From the NCBI GenBank assembly GCA_025943965.1, contig JAPCWD010000003.1, forward strand, positions 149,208-213,207: a stretch of DNA of 64,000 nucleotides, written 5' to 3'. The notes under the pieces were generated by a model. It did not search any database, was not told the DNA's origin, and was given only the letters and a program-made list of their open reading frames with translations. The DNA comes from Synergistaceae bacterium DZ-S4. GTDB taxonomy: Bacteria > Synergistota > Synergistia > Synergistales > Synergistaceae. Both the position numbers and the translations under genes were made by a program. Below, one piece after another: positions 61,157 through 64,000 of the stretch (positions within the stretch are counted from its first letter, which is position 1; every line of letters begins with the position of its first letter).

Positions 61157-61606
61157 TTATTCCAGTTTTCGAATAGTCTTGATCGTATGAAAGGCTGACG
61201 GAAAGAGATCTTCTGATATCAAAAAATATGGTTTTCCAAGGATCCGGGGGAGGAAAAACATTGCCCCGACATTGAAAAGACGATCTGCGTTTGAAAAAAA
61301 CGTCTTATTCCTAATCCTGAAGTTAATGAGGCTTGCAGGACCTGTCGGCTCGGTCAGATTTACCAGCTCCGCAGGAAGTCCGCCTGTTTCAGGGTCACTT
61401 GAAGAAAAAGGACCGTTCCCTGCCGTCAGGGTACCAATAGGAATAGGACGGGGCCCTTCCCGACAAAGGTCAAAGGGCACACCTGAATGACCCTGCGTGA
61501 GTAAAAAAGCGGAAGGGGATACGCAGCAGGAGACAATTACAATAAAAACTGTGACTAAAGGAATCAGCAACTTTTTCCCGGCATAGCCAAAAGAAACGCA
61601 GCGCAT
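61157..61606 (-). CDS. Exported or membrane-anchored hypothetical protein
   Basis: No recognised family. 149 residues with a hydrophobic N-terminus (about 11-33, LLIPLVTVFIVIVSCCVSPSAFLL) that could be a signal peptide or lipoprotein-like anchor (Cys near 28). The rest is polar with several Pro/Gly clusters. Support for a real gene: TTGGAGG 9 bp before the ATG at 61606, and a TATAAT -10 at 61637-61642. It lies upstream of the decarboxylase membrane genes, 168 bp away. Moderate confidence. Confidence 0.45.
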   Translation of the reverse strand: MRCVSFGYAGKKLLIPLVTVFIVIVSCCVSPSAFLLTQGHSGVPFDLCREGPRPIPIGTLTAGNGPFSSSDPETGGLPAELVNLTEPTGPASLINFRIRNKTFFSNADRLFNVGAMFFLPRILGKPYFLISEDLFPSAFHTIKTIRKLE

Positions 61607-61612
61607 TGCCAT

Positions 61613-61889
61613 TTGCCTCCAACTTTATCCGGCAGTATTATATCCCGGATCTGACAAGATACAAAGACACATCTGTATTAAACTACGATATCAGGGTGTC
61701 TGTGACGTTATACCACTTTGTGAAAAAGAATGCAAGGCTTCAGTCACCACTCATAAAAAGGAAGTGCCTTAATTTTTCCGTGAACATTTCCGAACCGGTG
61801 CTTGACCATGGATCTTGGAAATAATAATTGAAAAAAACCTCTTTGTTATTTCCCTTCATCAAAGCTGTCCATAAATTATTGTTATGATC
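61613..61889. other. Intergenic region, no further gene seen
   Basis: Between the hypothetical gene and the HbpS-like gene. Apart from the -10 at 61637-61642 noted with the hypothetical gene I see nothing convincing; a plus-strand frame here has no ribosome site or homology. Confidence 0.35.
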
Positions 61890-62288
61890 CTAGACACCGT
61901 CAGATATTGCGAATGCCGCTACTTCGACATCCTGTTCCTCTGTACCGCCGCTTATTCCAAGCGCGCCGATGACCGACCCGTTTTCTAAAATTATTTTACC
62001 GCCTCCTATTAATGAAATAGATTCTTCGTAACGGATATCAGACAAAATACCGGTATTTTTAGTTACCAGATAAGAAAATTTATCTGTATCATTCATTAAT
62101 TTTAAAGCAGTCAATGCTTTTGCCTGTGACAGTTTTACGCATAGGTCCGGAGTATTATCCATCTTTTGAAACAACACAAGATCATGCTCAGAATCAAAAA
62201 TTGCAATTGCCACGTGCAAGTTAAGTTCCTCAGACTTTAATACAGCCTTCTTCAAAATAGATTCCGCTCTTTTCAAATTTATTGCCAT
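61890..62288 (-). CDS. GlcG/HbpS-family heme-degrading-like protein
   Basis: A 132-residue protein of the GlcG/HbpS (PF03928) fold: ESILKKAVLKSEELNLHVAIAIFDSEHDLVLFQKMDNTP near 9-46 in pieces, SQAKALTALKL near 54, ISLIGGGKIILENGSVIGALGISGGTEEQDVEVAAFAI near 91-128. Members bind heme or cofactors or act as small accessory proteins of dehydratases; function here is open. A GGAGG site precedes the ATG. It is separated from the FAD oxidoreductase by a terminator. Confidence 0.85.
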   Translation of the reverse strand: MAINLKRAESILKKAVLKSEELNLHVAIAIFDSEHDLVLFQKMDNTPDLCVKLSQAKALTALKLMNDTDKFSYLVTKNTGILSDIRYEESISLIGGGKIILENGSVIGALGISGGTEEQDVEVAAFAISDGV

Positions 62289-62410
62289 TTGTCTTCCCTC
62301 CGCCTATTCAGTAAATTTAATATATTCCTGTGCATCTCGCCGGCAAGTGCGTAGTAGGATACCATCATAACTGTTACGGAGGCAAGGGTTTTCAGATCTC
62401 TTTCTGTCAT
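62279..62410 (-). CDS. Putative 43-residue ORF overlapping the HbpS-like start
   Basis: A short frame (MTERDLKTLASVTVMMVSYY...) with one hydrophobic stretch, ending 10 bp into the HbpS-like gene. No ribosome site was seen, so it could be chance; it is listed because its stop overlaps the next ATG as coupled genes do. Confidence 0.2.
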   Translation of the reverse strand: MTERDLKTLASVTVMMVSYYALAGEMHRNILNLLNRRREDKWQ

Positions 62411-62431
62411 CAATTTATTTGTGCTGCAACG

Positions 62432-62462
62432 AAAAAGGGGGCGGGAAGTCACATCCGCCCCC
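62432..62462 (-). terminator. Terminator of the FAD oxidoreductase operon
   Basis: Minus strand GGGGGCGG / CCGCCCCC, 10-nt loop, followed by TTTTTCG, about 25 bp past the oxidoreductase stop. Confidence 0.88.
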
Positions 62463-62485
62463 GGGTAGACACTGTCTGAATGTTT

Positions 62486-63634
62486 CTAAATGAACGCAGG
62501 CTCGAAGAAAAGATCGTTCTCGGCAAATCTGGAAAGGCGGAAACGGTAAAGGTCTACAAATGGCTTTTCCCCCATAAGGAGTTCCTTGCAGACTCGGCCG
62601 CCTGACGGTCCAAACTGAAGCCCGTGTCCGCTCCATCCGCAGTCGACCAGCAGGCCTTCGACCGGTGTCCAGTCGATAATAGCGTTATGGTCCGGTGTAT
62701 TGTCGTAAGGACCTGACCACTGGCGTACCACCCTGACTCCGCTGAGTGCAGGGATCCTCTTCAGAACACTCTTGGTGACCCCTTCGAGGAACTTGGCGCT
62801 GTTTGAACACTCAGTTGTATGAGGTTCACCCGGGTCATCCCGGCCGAACATGAAGGTACCGTTCGGGCACTGCTTGAAGTACGCACCGTCGTCAAGACAG
62901 AGTACCATCGGGCAGTCAAATACTTCGACAGGTTCCGTTATAAGGAGATTATGACGCTCAGGATATACAGGAAGATCTACTCCCACAGTCGCTGCAAGGG
63001 GCGTTGACCACGGACCGGCAGAGAGAAGGACCCTAGGTGCATGCCACTCTTCTCCGTCTTCAGTCACTACGCCTTTGATCTTGCCGTTTTCTGCAAGAAG
63101 CTTAACTACAGGACAATATGTCTTTACCGTTGCACCGAGCCTGCGTGCTGCATGACCATATGAAAGGGTAAGCGTCTGCGGGTTGATGTGACCGTCATCA
63201 CCGCAGAAGGCGACTCCGATAATGCCGTCCATGCAGAGATAGGGCCAACGGGCTTTTACTTCATCAGGCTTCATCATAACAGAGGGGATATCCAGACTTC
63301 TCTGGAGATCTACGTTTTTCTGAAGCTGTGCAAGAACGCTGTCTGCGTAGGCTACCCACATATATCCCCACTGAGTGAACTCAAGCGGCATGCCTGTGTC
63401 AAGCTCTTCCTCGAGTGTCGGGAAGACCTTGAGGTTGTACTTGGCCATATGAAGGTTGACCTCTGTTCCGAAATGCTGGCGCAGACCGGCTGCGGAACGG
63501 CCTGAGCCGCCTGAGCCAAGATATTCCTTCTCAAAAAGGACTACATTAACGCCGGCTTTTGCCAGTTCATACGTGGTGGATGCTCCGTGAACTCCTCCGC
63601 CTACAACAATTACATCAGCTGTTTTTACAGTCAT
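62486..63634 (-). CDS. FAD-dependent amine/glycine/sarcosine oxidoreductase (DAO family)
   Basis: DAO-family flavoprotein. The 382-residue chain has the FAD Rossmann motif VIVVGGGVHGASTTYELAK near 9-27, SGRSAAGLRQHFG near 44-56 and the C-terminal GPYDNTPDHNAIID, LLVDCGWSGHGLQFGP near 332-350. Such proteins with a BFD-like subunit are the catalytic part of HcnABC-like, proline or sarcosine dehydrogenase complexes. Here the partner is the 2Fe-2S gene 13 bp upstream. The likely substrate is an amino or N-methyl amino acid (inference). GGAGG precedes the ATG. Confidence 0.88.
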   Translation of the reverse strand: MTVKTADVIVVGGGVHGASTTYELAKAGVNVVLFEKEYLGSGGSGRSAAGLRQHFGTEVNLHMAKYNLKVFPTLEEELDTGMPLEFTQWGYMWVAYADSVLAQLQKNVDLQRSLDIPSVMMKPDEVKARWPYLCMDGIIGVAFCGDDGHINPQTLTLSYGHAARRLGATVKTYCPVVKLLAENGKIKGVVTEDGEEWHAPRVLLSAGPWSTPLAATVGVDLPVYPERHNLLITEPVEVFDCPMVLCLDDGAYFKQCPNGTFMFGRDDPGEPHTTECSNSAKFLEGVTKSVLKRIPALSGVRVVRQWSGPYDNTPDHNAIIDWTPVEGLLVDCGWSGHGLQFGPSGGRVCKELLMGEKPFVDLYRFRLSRFAENDLFFEPAFI

Positions 63635-63647
63635 AGCACCCTACCTC

Positions 63648-63920
63648 CTATTCGTTATCTTCGGCCAATAGTTTGGCTTTGACCGGTTTCACCGGAGGCC
63701 TGATAACTCCAGGCAGAAGTTCTGCTACTGGTTTGCCTGTTGCCTTGGAGAGCTCGCGAAGGATTATGTCCCGGCAGCCTCTGCCCTGGCAGGGTCCCAT
63801 GCCTACGCGAAGGATCCTTTTAAGTTCTTCAAAATTTGTGTAGCCGGCGTTGATCCATTCGCGGATCTCGTCGATCTCTATCTCTTCGCAACGGCAGATG
63901 ATATTCTTTTTCTCAGTCAT
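63648..63920 (-). CDS. BFD-like [2Fe-2S] protein
   Basis: A 90-residue small iron-sulfur protein. Cluster cysteines are visible: ICRCEEIEIDEI near 7-18 (C-X-C) and GPCQGRGCRDIIL near 45-57 (C-X4-C), the BFD layout, plus a C-terminal tail rich in Pro/Val/Lys. It would pass electrons between flavin subunits of an HcnB-/sarcosine-oxidase-like complex. Start ATG 63920 overlaps the stop codon region of the upstream gene, with AAGGTGG as a ribosome site. Confidence 0.88.
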   Translation of the reverse strand: MTEKKNIICRCEEIEIDEIREWINAGYTNFEELKRILRVGMGPCQGRGCRDIILRELSKATGKPVAELLPGVIRPPVKPVKAKLLAEDNE

Positions 63921-63922
63921 GG

Positions 63923-64000
63923 CTAGCACACCACCTTGATGGCACGGATCTCTCCGACCAGTTTTTTAGGAATGACCACGCTCACTACCGTAGTCTGATC
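63923..64000 (-). CDS. Unassigned protein, C-terminal fragment
   Basis: The last 25 codons of a minus-strand gene that continues beyond the right edge (ending KKLVGEIRAIKVVC). It lies immediately upstream of the BFD-like gene, in the position where a second subunit of an amino acid oxidoreductase would be expected. Too short to identify. Confidence 0.5.
   Translation of the reverse strand, partial: DQTTVVSVVIPKKLVGEIRAIKVVC

Noticed and set aside
61606..61824. A 72-codon plus-strand frame
   Set aside because: No ribosome site, low complexity and no homology; it overlaps the start region of the hypothetical gene on the other strand.

Overview
The window looks like a chromosomal segment of an anaerobic, amino-acid-fermenting diderm bacterium, most likely of the phylum Synergistota. 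This is inferred from gene content: a Kdo2-lipid-A-type acyltransferase (outer membrane), a flavodiiron protein, a sodium-pumping methylmalonyl-CoA decarboxylase route, two TAXI-type TRAP transporters and thiamine salvage. GC content is roughly 50%. No rRNA, tRNA, CRISPR array, phage or insertion sequence was found, and most genes are on the minus strand in compact operons.

1-19 kb is mostly housekeeping. It holds rpsO-pnp-dut with a promoter and attenuating terminator, a DUF1847 protein, an RluA-family pseudouridine synthase, a YhaM-like exonuclease, a class I/II aminotransferase, mnmE, a short archaeal-type proS, a YerC/TrpR-like regulator, and a RuvX-fold protein overlapping a lipid A acyltransferase. 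Then come a TAXI-TRAP transporter (binding protein plus fused permease), a two-subunit class I fumarase/tartrate dehydratase and an MFS transporter.

19.5-26 kb is a seven-gene operon for the propionate route: methylmalonyl-CoA mutase (two subunits), epimerase, and the decarboxylase alpha, delta, biotin-carrier and beta subunits. Its 3' end carries a pair of 31-bp repeats around a strong hairpin. A flavodiiron protein diverges from it. An NhaC antiporter, a ThiT thiamine transporter and a 57-residue ferredoxin follow.

30.8-34.6 kb is a thiamine-salvage operon (cytX-thiM-thiE-thiD) under a TPP riboswitch with its own promoter and terminator. 34.6-45.3 kb is a contiguous minus-strand run: glgB, malQ, two LtaS/MdoB-like phosphoglycerol transferases, a processive GT2 glycosyltransferase, an LplT-like transporter and a class II aldolase. 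I read it as a possible pathway for a phosphoglycerol-decorated glucan or envelope polymer.

45.3-55.5 kb holds a D-lactate/glycolate-type FAD oxidase, an acyl-CoA synthetase, a membrane-anchored periplasmic-binding-fold protein with a cytosolic N-terminal domain, a degenerate prolyl-tRNA synthetase paralogue that keeps the editing domain, a DUF1850 protein, an orphan NuoH-like membrane protein, an MFS exporter and a second TAXI binding protein. 55.6-64 kb has the matching TRAP permease, lysR-deoC, a second orphan copy of the decarboxylase beta/gamma membrane sector with a tiny membrane ORF, a HbpS/GlcG-like protein, and an FAD oxidoreductase with a BFD-type [2Fe-2S] partner, the latter operon continuing off the right edge.

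The least ordinary items are the ProRS-like editing paralogue beside a ProRS type that lacks the editing domain, the glucan/phosphoglycerol operon, the membrane-anchored sensor-like binding protein, and the orphan sodium-pump membrane module.
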